Positions 16,974 through 25,617 of a stretch of DNA of 64,000 bases are shown here, piece after piece; the first letter of the stretch is position 1; the number at the start of each line of letters is the position of its first letter. The notes under the pieces were generated by a model. It had not been told where the DNA came from and made no database searches. It saw only the letters and a program-made list of their open reading frames with translations. A program made the translations under genes and the position numbers. Location: positions 124,001 through 188,000 of the forward strand of contig NZ_VCIX01000088.1 of NCBI RefSeq assembly GCF_006345825.1, in the 5' to 3' direction. Source of the stretch: Paenibacillus paridis (GTDB lineage Bacteria; Bacillota; Bacilli; Paenibacillales; Paenibacillaceae).

Positions 16974-17804
16974 ATGAATAAATCCAATAAGCTTTGGGAT
17001 ACCGTCAAATATATCAGCCTCGTATTGGCAGCATTTGCGATCTTATTCCCGCCTTATATTATTGTTGTTAATGCGTTTAAGACGAAGGATGAGTTCCATA
17101 CCAAATCAACCATTTCGATGCCTGACAGCTTTTTATACTTAAAAAACTTTTCGCAAGCCTTCAAGCAGGCGGATATGTTGAATGCCTTTGGCAATACGTT
17201 ATTCATCATTGCGGTGACCCTTATTTTGAATATCTTGATTGGCTCCGCATTCTGTTATGCGGTAGGGCGTTTTAACTTCCGGTTCAAAGGGCCGCTAGTC
17301 GGTTTGTTCCTGTTTGCGACGATTATCCCCGCAATTACGACCCAGGTCGTCAACTACAAAACGATTCAGGCGCTTGGCCTGACCAATAACTTAATGGGGC
17401 CTGTCCTCATTTATGTAGGCGCGGATATTTTGCAAATTTATATTTACCTGCAGTTCATCCGCAACATTCCGAATGAGCTGGATGAAAGCGCGATGCTGGA
17501 GGGAGCATCCTTGATCCGGATTTTCCGCTCGATTATTTTCCCGCTGCTTGCGCCAGCAACGGCGACGATCGTGATTTTGAAGACGATCAGCATTTACAAC
17601 GATATGTTTATTCCACTGCTGTACTTGCCTAGAGCCGAGCATGTGGTTGTGTCCACGTCATTAATGCGATTTTTCGGCGTCAACAGCGGGGATTGGCAAA
17701 TGATTGCCTCAGCCATTCTCATTATTATGATTCCAACGGCCATTCTCTATCTTTTCTTGCAGAAGTATATTTTCGCGGGTGTGACAAGCGGTGCGGTGAA
17801 ATAA
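16974..17804 (+). CDS. ABC sugar importer permease, MalG/UgpE type
   Basis: A 276-residue partner permease with six membrane segments. Its EAA loop reads NELDESAMLEGASLIRIFRS. It starts behind GGGGGAA at the end of the first permease gene, so the pair should be co-translated and form a heterodimer in the membrane. The substrate is inferred from the divergent mannan genes. The gene is followed by repeat B and then the response regulator, probably in the same transcript. Confidence 0.9.
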   Translation: MNKSNKLWDTVKYISLVLAAFAILFPPYIIVVNAFKTKDEFHTKSTISMPDSFLYLKNFSQAFKQADMLNAFGNTLFIIAVTLILNILIGSAFCYAVGRFNFRFKGPLVGLFLFATIIPAITTQVVNYKTIQALGLTNNLMGPVLIYVGADILQIYIYLQFIRNIPNELDESAMLEGASLIRIFRSIIFPLLAPATATIVILKTISIYNDMFIPLLYLPRAEHVVVSTSLMRFFGVNSGDWQMIASAILIIMIPTAILYLFLQKYIFAGVTSGAVK

Positions 17805-17858
17805 TCCGCCCGCTTTCTTTCCGTTGCAGTGCTTTCGATTTTAGCGCAAAATAGAAAA

Positions 17859-17928
17859 GTTGAAGAAACGAAAAAAATGAAGTTTTAGCGAAGCGAGAAG
17901 ATCGTTCTGGATAAACGAAATGTTCGCC
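17859..17928 (+). repeat. Repeat B, copy 2, inside an operon gap
   Basis: About 70 bases, from GTTGAAGAAACGAA through ATGAAGTTTTAGCGAAGCGA and CGTTCTGG to GTTCGCC. It aligns over its whole length to 57371-57436. It lies between the second permease and the response-regulator gene, without an octamer array. Confidence 0.7.
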
Positions 17929-17960
17929 ATAAAAAAGAACCTGCGAAAGGAGCGGCAGCG

Positions 17961-18719
17961 ATGAACATCATCATTGCGGATGACGAGGAGTTTATTAGGC
18001 TTGGCCTCGAAAAAATTTTAACGAAAATGGATTTGGACATCAAGGTCATCGGCTCGTACAGCAATGGGATGGATGCTTGGGCACATATATCAAAGCTGGG
18101 CGAGGGTGAACTGGATGTGCTGATTACCGATATTAAAATGCCCATGATGGACGGCCTGAAGCTGATTGAGCATTTGCGGGGCAAGGCGATTGCTACCATT
18201 GTGCTTAGTGGCTTCAGTGAGTTCGAATATGCCCGGAAGGCGCTTCGCTGTGGCGTTCGAGATTATTTGCTGAAGCCTGTCGACAAAGCCAATCTGTACG
18301 AGCAGCTGGTTAAGATCAAGCAGGAGCAAAGCGAGGCTGCGGATGCTGCTGCGGCATTGCCTAATCCGCCAAGCGAGACGGTTAGCAGCGAGAAAGAGCA
18401 TCATGTGATTGAGCAGATGAAGGCGATTCTGGAGGCTGAGTACGGCAAAAACTTCGAAATGGAACGGATAGCAGAAACGGTCGGCATGAGCGCCAATTAT
18501 TTGAGCCGCCTATTTAAGCAGGAGACGGGCATGACGCTGACCGATTACCTGATTGATATCCGCATAGAGAAAGCGAAGCAATTCCTGACGGATCATCCGA
18601 ATCTGAAAAATTACGAAATATCACAGCTTGTCGGGTATAGCGATCCGGTTTATTTCAACAAGTTGTTCAAGAAAATGGTTGGAGATACTCCTAAGGATTA
18701 TAAGGGCAAGCACCGCTAA
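17961..18719 (+). CDS. Response regulator, REC plus AraC-type HTH
   Basis: A 252-residue regulator. The receiver domain has the acidic pair DD at residues 7-8, phospho-acceptor Asp57 in DVLITDIKMP, and Lys in LLKPVDK. A short linker leads to an AraC-type DNA-binding domain (MSANYLSRLFKQETGMTLTD, then GYSDPVYFNKLFKKMVG). It is much shorter than classical YesN proteins, which are about 500 residues. No kinase is adjacent; the YesM-type kinase at 2275-4152 is the only candidate partner in the window. It is expected to activate the mannan importer and enzyme genes. Confidence 0.9.
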   Translation: MNIIIADDEEFIRLGLEKILTKMDLDIKVIGSYSNGMDAWAHISKLGEGELDVLITDIKMPMMDGLKLIEHLRGKAIATIVLSGFSEFEYARKALRCGVRDYLLKPVDKANLYEQLVKIKQEQSEAADAAAALPNPPSETVSSEKEHHVIEQMKAILEAEYGKNFEMERIAETVGMSANYLSRLFKQETGMTLTDYLIDIRIEKAKQFLTDHPNLKNYEISQLVGYSDPVYFNKLFKKMVGDTPKDYKGKHR

Positions 18720-18861
18720 AAAAATCAGAGCTAAATCGGATCGATTTAGTGCAGAATTGCACATTTACAGCTAAAGAAAATGGGCGTAAGATTGATGCGG
18801 TAGTTAACCGCTCAAGATGCGGTTCGTCAACTTTTAGAGCTACAGAGGGATGGAGAAAGCA

Positions 18862-20667
18862 ATGTCAGAGAGCGCGGTAAAAACCCGGATGGGCTCAAAT
18901 AAAGGGCTCGCTAGCACGTTTGAAAATGCAGCATTGGATGAAAATGCAAGCCCGCTGAAATTTTTGTTATCCTTGTACAAAGGCAATTTTGCGAATCTGT
19001 TCGTTTCGTTGTTATTTCTGCTCATTAAGAGCGCGCCGATCTATGTGCTGCCCATCGTTACGGCGAATATTATTAACATTGCGACGAACCCGGCTAAATA
19101 TCCGCTTAGCGGGATTTGGATCAATTTTGCGATCATCCTAATCGTTATTTTGCAAAATATACCTACGCATGCTGCTTATATTTCCTTTCTCAGCCGTGCG
19201 GTCAGATATGTAGAAGCAGGTTTGCGTAGCGCGCTTGTGCGCAAGCTTCAGCAGCTGTCGATCAACCAGCACCGCGAACTGCCGGCCGGCAAGCTGCAGT
19301 CGAAGGTGCTGCGCGATGTGGAAGCGGTGGAGATGATGTCGAAGCAGTTCATGATCGCGCTAGCCCCGGCAGTCGTCAACATTATCGTCTCGTTTGCGAT
19401 TACACTGAACAGCAGCTGGGTCGTGTCCTTGTTTTTTGTGCTGACGATTCCTATGTCGATTACAATCGTGACCATTTTCCGCCGCAAAATCCGCAAGTCC
19501 AACAAGGAATTCCGCAAGGAAATCGAGCAGATGTCCTCGCGCGTGTCGGAGATGGTGGAGATGATTCCGATCACAAGGGCGCATGGGCTGGAGAAGGTGG
19601 AAATTGCCCGGATCGATCATACGCTGCGCAACATTCAAGGAAAAGGGTATCGGCTGGACTTGGTTGAAGCCTATTTCGGATCAACGAACTGGGTAACCTT
19701 TCAAATCTTTCAAGTATTATGCCTGATTTTCACCGCTTATCTGGCGTATAACGGCGAAATTCAAGTTGGCGATGTAGTGATGTACCAAGGTTTTTTTGCG
19801 ATGATTTTGGGATCGGTTACCGGCCTTATTAATATTTATCCGCAAATTGCCAAGGGGCTGGAATCGATTCATTCGATAAAAGAGATTTTGCTGTCGACCG
19901 ATATTGAAAATAACAGCGGCAAAAGAAAGCTGGCGGAGGTTCGCGGCGAATTTTCTTTCGAGGGTGTTGAGCTGTCCTATCCCGGCAGCGAGCATCATGT
20001 TCTGGAGGATGTTACGCTGAACGTCGAAGCAGGGGAGTGTATCGCATTTGTTGGTGCTTCGGGCGCAGGCAAATCAACGGTACTTAATTTGGTCATCGGA
20101 TTTCTGCAGCCGACCGGTGGCAAGGTGCTGCTAGACGGCATGGATTTGGCGGACATCGACCTTCGCAGCTACCGCAAGCATTTGGCGGTTGTGCCGCAGA
20201 CGAACATTTTGTTCTCAGGAACGATACGCGACAACATTACCTATGGCCTTCGCGATATTACCGATGAGCAGGTGAAACGCGTCATTGAGATGGCCAATTT
20301 GTCCGAATTTATCGGACAGCTGCCGGATGGGCTGAATACGATGGTTGGCGAGCATGGCGGCAAGCTGTCCGGCGGGCAGCGCCAGCGGATTGCCATTGCA
20401 AGAGCGCTGGTGCGCGAGCCTAAAATCATCATTTTGGACGAAGCGACCTCGGCTCTTGATAATGAATCAGAGTTTCATGTACAGAAGGCGATGCAGGAGC
20501 TAATTAAAAACCGTACGACCTTTATCGTCGCTCACCGCTTGTCAACGATACGTGATGCCGACCGGATCGTGGTCATGAAGCATGGGCGCATCGTGGAAGT
20601 GGGCACGTTTGACGAGCTGATGGCTAGCAAGGGCGAGTTTTATAACCTGAAGCAGCTTCAGCTCTAG
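18862..20667 (+). CDS. ABC exporter, fused membrane and ATPase domains
   Basis: About 601 residues of a type I half-transporter that should work as a homodimer. Six membrane helices fill residues 35-340. The ATPase has Walker A GASGAGKST, signature LSGGQRQRIAIARAL, Walker B IIILDEATSALD and the switch HRLST. I prefer the ATG at 18862, preceded by GGAG, over the ATG at 18850, which directly abuts its purine tract. It follows the response regulator after 140 bases. The exported compound is not evident; its place inside a sugar-import locus is unexpected. Confidence 0.9.
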   Translation: MSESAVKTRMGSNKGLASTFENAALDENASPLKFLLSLYKGNFANLFVSLLFLLIKSAPIYVLPIVTANIINIATNPAKYPLSGIWINFAIILIVILQNIPTHAAYISFLSRAVRYVEAGLRSALVRKLQQLSINQHRELPAGKLQSKVLRDVEAVEMMSKQFMIALAPAVVNIIVSFAITLNSSWVVSLFFVLTIPMSITIVTIFRRKIRKSNKEFRKEIEQMSSRVSEMVEMIPITRAHGLEKVEIARIDHTLRNIQGKGYRLDLVEAYFGSTNWVTFQIFQVLCLIFTAYLAYNGEIQVGDVVMYQGFFAMILGSVTGLINIYPQIAKGLESIHSIKEILLSTDIENNSGKRKLAEVRGEFSFEGVELSYPGSEHHVLEDVTLNVEAGECIAFVGASGAGKSTVLNLVIGFLQPTGGKVLLDGMDLADIDLRSYRKHLAVVPQTNILFSGTIRDNITYGLRDITDEQVKRVIEMANLSEFIGQLPDGLNTMVGEHGGKLSGGQRQRIAIARALVREPKIIILDEATSALDNESEFHVQKAMQELIKNRTTFIVAHRLSTIRDADRIVVMKHGRIVEVGTFDELMASKGEFYNLKQLQL

Positions 20668-21018
20668 ATCAGAAGGCAGAAAGCAGCTAATGGCAGGATG
20701 GTTTGAACGTTGACCCAGGAGTTGAACACTTTATAGAATGTGTTCTTTAGGAGTCATCGTTGATATCATCTTACATAGCTGTTTTTTTGTTGCTTCAGGA
20801 GATCGGTTGCAAATAGGGATAACGATTCAATGTAATAAAGTAAGCGCTTATAATCCAGCAGAAAATAATGGGCACAAAATGCTGCGTTTGGTGGGAAATT
20901 TCACTGATGGATATTCATATTTTTATAGTCCATATTAATATTGTTTTATGAAATGTAAATTGCTAATGCATTATAATGTGAATATCATGTAATTAAATTA
21001 GATTGAGGTGCTGATTCT
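20668..21018. other. Intergenic control region of the GH2 gene
   Basis: It contains a cre/LacI-type site at 20839-20852 and A/T-rich promoter-like sequence from 20920 to 21000. No gene is supported. Confidence 0.5.
20839..20852. promoter_or_regulatory. cre-like or LacI-type operator upstream of the GH2 gene
   Basis: AGTAAGCGCTTATA contains the perfect palindrome TAAGCGCTTA and matches the CcpA consensus TGWNANCGNTNWCA except at two positions. It lies about 170 bases before the GH2 start. Confidence 0.5.
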
Positions 21019-24000
21019 ATGCGTAAAAAGCTAAATTATACACCGCCGGTCAACGGCTATCCAGAATGGAACAACAATCCGGAAATTTTTCGGCTTAACC
21101 GTCTTGACGCCCATGCATCGCTCATGCCATTTGACACCGTCGAAGAGGCTTTGGAGGGAACTCATAGTAAGTCTTCCAACTATTTAACGCTAAACGGGCA
21201 GTGGAAATTCGCGTTTGCGACCAATGCGGAGTCACGCATCGCAAATTTCTACGAAGCTGATTTTGACCATAGTGGTTGGGACAGCATTACAGTGCCAGCG
21301 CATTGGCAATTGCAAGGCTATGACTATCCGCAGTATACGAATATCAGGTACCCTTGGGAAGGCAATGAGGATATCAAGCCTCCGTTTGCGCCAACGGCAT
21401 ATAACCCTGTCGGCTCGTATGCGCGTACCTTTACTCTGCCTGAGAACTGGGACGGCAAGCCGGTATTTATTAGCTTCCAAGGCGTGGAGTCGGCCTTTTA
21501 CATTTGGCTTAACGGCGAGCTAGTTGGCTTTAGCCAAGATACGTTTACGCCTTCCGAATTTGATCTTACGCCATACCTGACTGCAGGCGAGAATAAGCTT
21601 GCCGTAGAGGTTTATCGCTGGAGCGATGCAAGCTGGCTAGAGGATCAGGACTTCTGGCGGATGAGCGGAATTTTCCGCGATGTTTATTTGTATACGACAC
21701 CGGAAGCACATATTTATGACTTTTTTGTCAAAACAGAGCTCGATGATCAGTACCGCGATGCGGAGCTCATTATCGATACGAAGCTACTGAACTATTTTGT
21801 GAAGCCGCTTGGCAATGTCACTTTGGAAGCGTCGCTCTATGATGCGAATCGGAATGCCTTATTTGGATCGCCATTGTCGCTGCAAACGAAAATAGACGGC
21901 GAGGACTTAACGGTGGCGCAGCTGCGCACGGCAGTAAGCAACCCGCTGAAATGGAGCGCCGAGAAACCAAATCTGTACACGCTCATTTTGAGCCTGAAAT
22001 CAGAGGATGGCACGCTGCTTGAAGCGATCAGCTGCAAGATTGGTTTCCGCAAGTTCGAGATCAAGGATGGTCTCATGGAAATCAACGGCAAGCGGATCAT
22101 GTTCAAAGGGGTTAACCGCCATGAGTTCTCCTCGGATACGGGCAGGGCAATTAATGAAGCGGATATGCGCAAGGATGCCGAGCTGATGAAGCTGTACAAC
22201 ATCAATTCCGTCCGTACCTCGCATTACCCGAACCATCCGCTTTGGTACAAGCTATGCGATGAATACGGCCTATATGTGATCGATGAGACGAACTTGGAGA
22301 CACATGGCGCCTGGACTTATGGGCAGCAGGAGCTTGGCGAAACGGTACCGGGCAGCCGTCCAGAATGGACCGGCGCTGTGCTTGATCGCTGTAATTCGAT
22401 GTTCCAGCGTGACAAGAACCATGCTTCCATTGTCATTTGGTCACTAGGCAATGAATCATTTGGCGGCGATAACTTCATCAAAATGCATGATTTCCTGCGT
22501 GACGCGGACCCGTCCCGCGTCGTTCATTATGAAGGAACGTTCCACTATCGCAAATCGGATGCGGCTTCGGATATCGAGAGCCACATGTATACCAACCCGC
22601 AGGGCGTCGAGCATTATGCCCTCAATAACCCGCAAAAACCGTTCATTCTATGCGAATACAGCCATGCGATGGGCAATTCCTGTGGCGGCCTTCATGTATA
22701 CTGGGAGTTGTTCGAGAAATATCCGGTTCTTCAGGGCGGTTTCATCTGGGACTGGATTGATCAGGCGATCCGGGTGACGGATGCTGACGGTACTGTGAAA
22801 ATGATGTACGGCGGAGATTTTGGCGAGTCGCCGCATGATGGCAACTTCTGCGGCAACGGCATTATTTTTGCGGACCGCACGGTGTCGCCTAAGCTTCAGG
22901 AAGTGAAGAAGGTGTATCAGAACGCGAAGTTTGAGGCTGTTGATTTGAAGCAGGGTAAGCTTACGGTCACGAATCGTCATTTGTTCAGCGCTTTGGATCA
23001 GTTTACGCTTGCGTGGGAAGTTGCGATTGATGGCATAAGCGTGGAATCAGGCAAGGGGCAAGCATCCGCTGCTCCGGAAACGGAAGAAGCTTTGACCATT
23101 TCATATAAGCTGCCTCAGCTGGCAAATGCGTCGCAGCAGGCTGTGCTGACGGTTCAGCTTTTGTTGAAGGAATCAACGATCTGGGCGGAAGCGGGCCATG
23201 AGATTGCATTTGAGCAATTCGTTTTGCCTGCTACAGTTGCGCCTGTTGTTGGACGTGCTTCGGAGAAACCGGCTATTCAAGTAGAAGAAACAGAGAAGCT
23301 GTTGCAAGTGAGCGGAGAGCAATTTACGCTGCAATTCAATCTGGCTGACGGAAGCCTTGCTTCCTATGCATGGAATGGCTCAGAGCGTCTGCAGAAAGGC
23401 TTGGCACCGAACTTCTGGCGCGCCTATACGGACAACGATCGCGGAAACAAGCATCATGAACGTTGCGCAACTTGGCGCGGAGCCGGAGCCGAACGCGAGC
23501 TGCGGGGCATGAGCTGGGAAGTAGCTGCCAGCACGGTAACAATACGCGTGCAGTACAGCTTGCCTACTACCGTAGAATCATTGCTCTCCATAATCTATAC
23601 GGTAAGCGGTGACGGGACGGTTGACGTATATGAGGAGCTGCAGCCAGGCCAAGGCTTGCCGGAAATTCCTGAGGTGGGCATCCTATTCCAAATGCCGGCG
23701 CAATATGACCAGATCACCTGGTACGGTAAAGGTCCGGAGGACACCTATTGGGATCGCCAAACGGGCGGGAAGCTTGGATTATATAAGGGCAAAGTGCAGG
23801 ATCAGCTTGTACCGTATATCCGTCCGCAGGAGTGCGGCAACAAAATGGACGTTCGCCATGCGCTCGTAACCAATGACAAGGGCGAGGGCCTCGTGCTGAG
23901 GGGCGCGCCGCATTTTGAGCTGAATGTATTGCCGTATACACCGTCTGAGCTGGAAGCCAATGATCACCTTCATTTACTGCCAGAAAGCGATAAAACGGTC

Positions 24001-24126
24001 GTTCGCGTTAATCATAAGCAAATGGGCATTGGCGGGCATGACAGCTGGGGCCAGCTGCCTGAGAAGGAATATATTCTTTATGCAAATCAGGTGTACACAC
24101 ACCGTTTCACTATCCAAGGCGTTTAA
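21019..24126 (+). CDS. lacZ: GH2 beta-galactosidase, LacZ type
   Basis: A 1,035-residue cytoplasmic enzyme with the full LacZ layout: sugar-binding jelly roll (about 45-220), immunoglobulin-like domain, TIM barrel (about 330-630), a second beta domain, and the Bgal_small_N domain (about 760-1033). The acid/base is Glu479 in GNESFGGDN and the nucleophile Glu546 in ILCEYSHAMGNS. There is no signal peptide. It hydrolyses terminal beta-galactosides; in this setting it may serve galactose-bearing oligosaccharides, but lactose or arabinogalactan fragments are equally possible. Expression is probably catabolite-controlled through the site at 20839. Confidence 0.93.
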   Translation: MRKKLNYTPPVNGYPEWNNNPEIFRLNRLDAHASLMPFDTVEEALEGTHSKSSNYLTLNGQWKFAFATNAESRIANFYEADFDHSGWDSITVPAHWQLQGYDYPQYTNIRYPWEGNEDIKPPFAPTAYNPVGSYARTFTLPENWDGKPVFISFQGVESAFYIWLNGELVGFSQDTFTPSEFDLTPYLTAGENKLAVEVYRWSDASWLEDQDFWRMSGIFRDVYLYTTPEAHIYDFFVKTELDDQYRDAELIIDTKLLNYFVKPLGNVTLEASLYDANRNALFGSPLSLQTKIDGEDLTVAQLRTAVSNPLKWSAEKPNLYTLILSLKSEDGTLLEAISCKIGFRKFEIKDGLMEINGKRIMFKGVNRHEFSSDTGRAINEADMRKDAELMKLYNINSVRTSHYPNHPLWYKLCDEYGLYVIDETNLETHGAWTYGQQELGETVPGSRPEWTGAVLDRCNSMFQRDKNHASIVIWSLGNESFGGDNFIKMHDFLRDADPSRVVHYEGTFHYRKSDAASDIESHMYTNPQGVEHYALNNPQKPFILCEYSHAMGNSCGGLHVYWELFEKYPVLQGGFIWDWIDQAIRVTDADGTVKMMYGGDFGESPHDGNFCGNGIIFADRTVSPKLQEVKKVYQNAKFEAVDLKQGKLTVTNRHLFSALDQFTLAWEVAIDGISVESGKGQASAAPETEEALTISYKLPQLANASQQAVLTVQLLLKESTIWAEAGHEIAFEQFVLPATVAPVVGRASEKPAIQVEETEKLLQVSGEQFTLQFNLADGSLASYAWNGSERLQKGLAPNFWRAYTDNDRGNKHHERCATWRGAGAERELRGMSWEVAASTVTIRVQYSLPTTVESLLSIIYTVSGDGTVDVYEELQPGQGLPEIPEVGILFQMPAQYDQITWYGKGPEDTYWDRQTGGKLGLYKGKVQDQLVPYIRPQECGNKMDVRHALVTNDKGEGLVLRGAPHFELNVLPYTPSELEANDHLHLLPESDKTVVRVNHKQMGIGGHDSWGQLPEKEYILYANQVYTHRFTIQGV

Positions 24127-24132
24127 TTGAAC

Positions 24133-24178
24133 AAAGAGGCTGGTCCTTCGTCTGATGACGGCGGGCCTGCCTCTTTTT
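24133..24178 (+). terminator. Intrinsic terminator after the GH2 gene
   Basis: AAAGAGGC pairs with GCCTCTTT at the base, with an inner GGTCC/GGGCC stem, followed by TTTTT. It overlaps the stop region of the convergent AIM24-like gene. Confidence 0.75.
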
Positions 24179-24866
24179 ATTTGATATAAATACCGCCGAA
24201 CGGCAGAACCTCACGGAGTATTCTTTTAATAAAACCACCGTTTTGCAGCTGCTCTTCAAGCTCCGCATCACGCGAGCCGGTCTGAATGAGCACGGGGCCA
24301 GTACCCCTGATTTCCCACTGCACATTCATATGCTGGCTGGCGAGTTTGTTGCCGTACACTGACAACTGGATGGAGGCGTGCTCAGGGTAGGCGACAAGAG
24401 CGCCCGTTTCCACGTAAAGTGGGCGGTCGGGCTGCAGCTGGATGGACTTAACGTCTCCGGCTGTAATAATGCCGAGCATACCCGGTCCGGAGAAGCGCAT
24501 GCGGACAAACTCCTTGGTGATCCAAGCGTTCTTCAGCTTCTGGATAACCGATTTCAGCTTCATGCCGTCCGAGAAGAAGATCACATGGCGAAAGTCGAAG
24601 AGCAAATCACTCTTGGCCTCGATATGGACCGTTTCAAGCGAGCAGCCTGCCGGCAGCCCGAGAATAAACTCAGAAGGTCCGGAAATGATAGAGCGTATCC
24701 AACGCTTCTTGCGGTACATGCCGGCAAAATCCATAAACCGATCCTCGCGGCTTTGGGGATCTCCTTGGTAAGCAATAATGGATTTGGGATGCAGGACATG
24801 AAGCTTGTCCGCACCCTCAAGAGTGACATGCACATGGCCGGTCTTGGCAGGGACATTGATGTTCAT
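24177..24866 (-). CDS. AIM24 family protein
   Basis: A 229-residue soluble, beta-rich protein. GALVAYPEHASIQLSVYG and the terminal GTGPVLIQTG are typical of the AIM24/DUF124 family, a trimeric double-psi-like fold of unknown bacterial function. Its ATG overlaps the stop of the upstream coiled-coil membrane protein by 4 bases, so the two are coupled and may interact at the membrane. An RR(K)-rich segment near residues 51-57 and hydrophobic stretches suggest surface or membrane contact, but no clear transmembrane helix is present. Confidence 0.75.
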   Translation of the reverse strand: MNINVPAKTGHVHVTLEGADKLHVLHPKSIIAYQGDPQSREDRFMDFAGMYRKKRWIRSIISGPSEFILGLPAGCSLETVHIEAKSDLLFDFRHVIFFSDGMKLKSVIQKLKNAWITKEFVRMRFSGPGMLGIITAGDVKSIQLQPDRPLYVETGALVAYPEHASIQLSVYGNKLASQHMNVQWEIRGTGPVLIQTGSRDAELEEQLQNGGFIKRILREVLPFGGIYIK

Positions 24867-25351
24867 CCGCTAATCCCTCTTCCGCCGGAGCTTCGCTGCT
24901 TGCGCCATACCGCGTAACGCCAGATGCGCAAGGAAACGATATATGCGAGGAATACGGCTACGATAATGATGACCGTGTTGATCAGCTTGCTAATCAAGGA
25001 CTGCTTATCCTGCTTCATTTGCTCCATTTCTGCCTGCATGCTGGCATTTTGAGCGATAAGCTGTTCGTTCTGTTGACGGAACTGCTCATTCTGTTCCAGA
25101 AGCTCCTGCTGCTTGCGCGCATATTCAGCTGCTGCTTTGGCTGATTCTTCTAGCTGCTGCTGCTGTTCGGCCAAGGCTTCTTTGGCTTCAATATATTGCC
25201 CTTCCAGCTCGCTTATTTTCTCGGGCGTATTATAGATGTCTTTGATGCGGTCAAAAAAACCTGCATAGGCTGTAGGCTGTGGAGTGGCTATGAGAATAAA
25301 GGTGGATAGGCTGGTTAGGATGAGTGCTTTCCAAATGGACTGTCGCATCAT
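24863..25351 (-). CDS. Exported coiled-coil protein with C-terminal membrane anchor
   Basis: A 162-residue protein of no family that I recognise. A signal peptide (about residues 1-30, cut after TAYA) is followed by a long Glu/Gln-rich coiled coil (about 48-120), a membrane helix TVIIIVAVFLAYIVSLRIW near 127-145, and a basic tail RYAVWRKQR. The coiled coil should lie outside the membrane and the basic tail inside. It is co-transcribed with the AIM24-like gene. A second ATG at 25348 is equally usable. A role in organising an envelope complex is conceivable but unproven. Confidence 0.7.
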   Translation of the reverse strand: MMRQSIWKALILTSLSTFILIATPQPTAYAGFFDRIKDIYNTPEKISELEGQYIEAKEALAEQQQQLEESAKAAAEYARKQQELLEQNEQFRQQNEQLIAQNASMQAEMEQMKQDKQSLISKLINTVIIIVAVFLAYIVSLRIWRYAVWRKQRSSGGRGISG

Positions 25352-25561
25352 AGTCTCCCTTCAGTTTTCGACATAAGAGGGGCTGATGCTTACATTTTAC
25401 AGTCTTTCTCGACAATAGTCACTCTTGTCCTGCAGAGGAGAGCAGAAAAGATTTTTTGAGGGGCGTTAACGGGTGGTTGTGAATTATTGTAAAAAAAGCA
25501 ACTATGATTCTATCCCTGAAGGCTGAGGGGGAGGCAGATCATTGCCTCGCTGATATAAACT

Positions 25562-25588
25562 AAGCCGGGCACTGCGTGCACCCGGCTT
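25562..25588 (-). terminator. Hairpin downstream of the BNR-type gene
   Basis: AAGCCGGG pairs with CCCGGCTT across an 11-base loop, 30 bases past the stop. The T run is weak. Confidence 0.5.
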
Positions 25589-25617
25589 GTATCCATGAGC
25601 AGTATGTTAGGTTTGAA

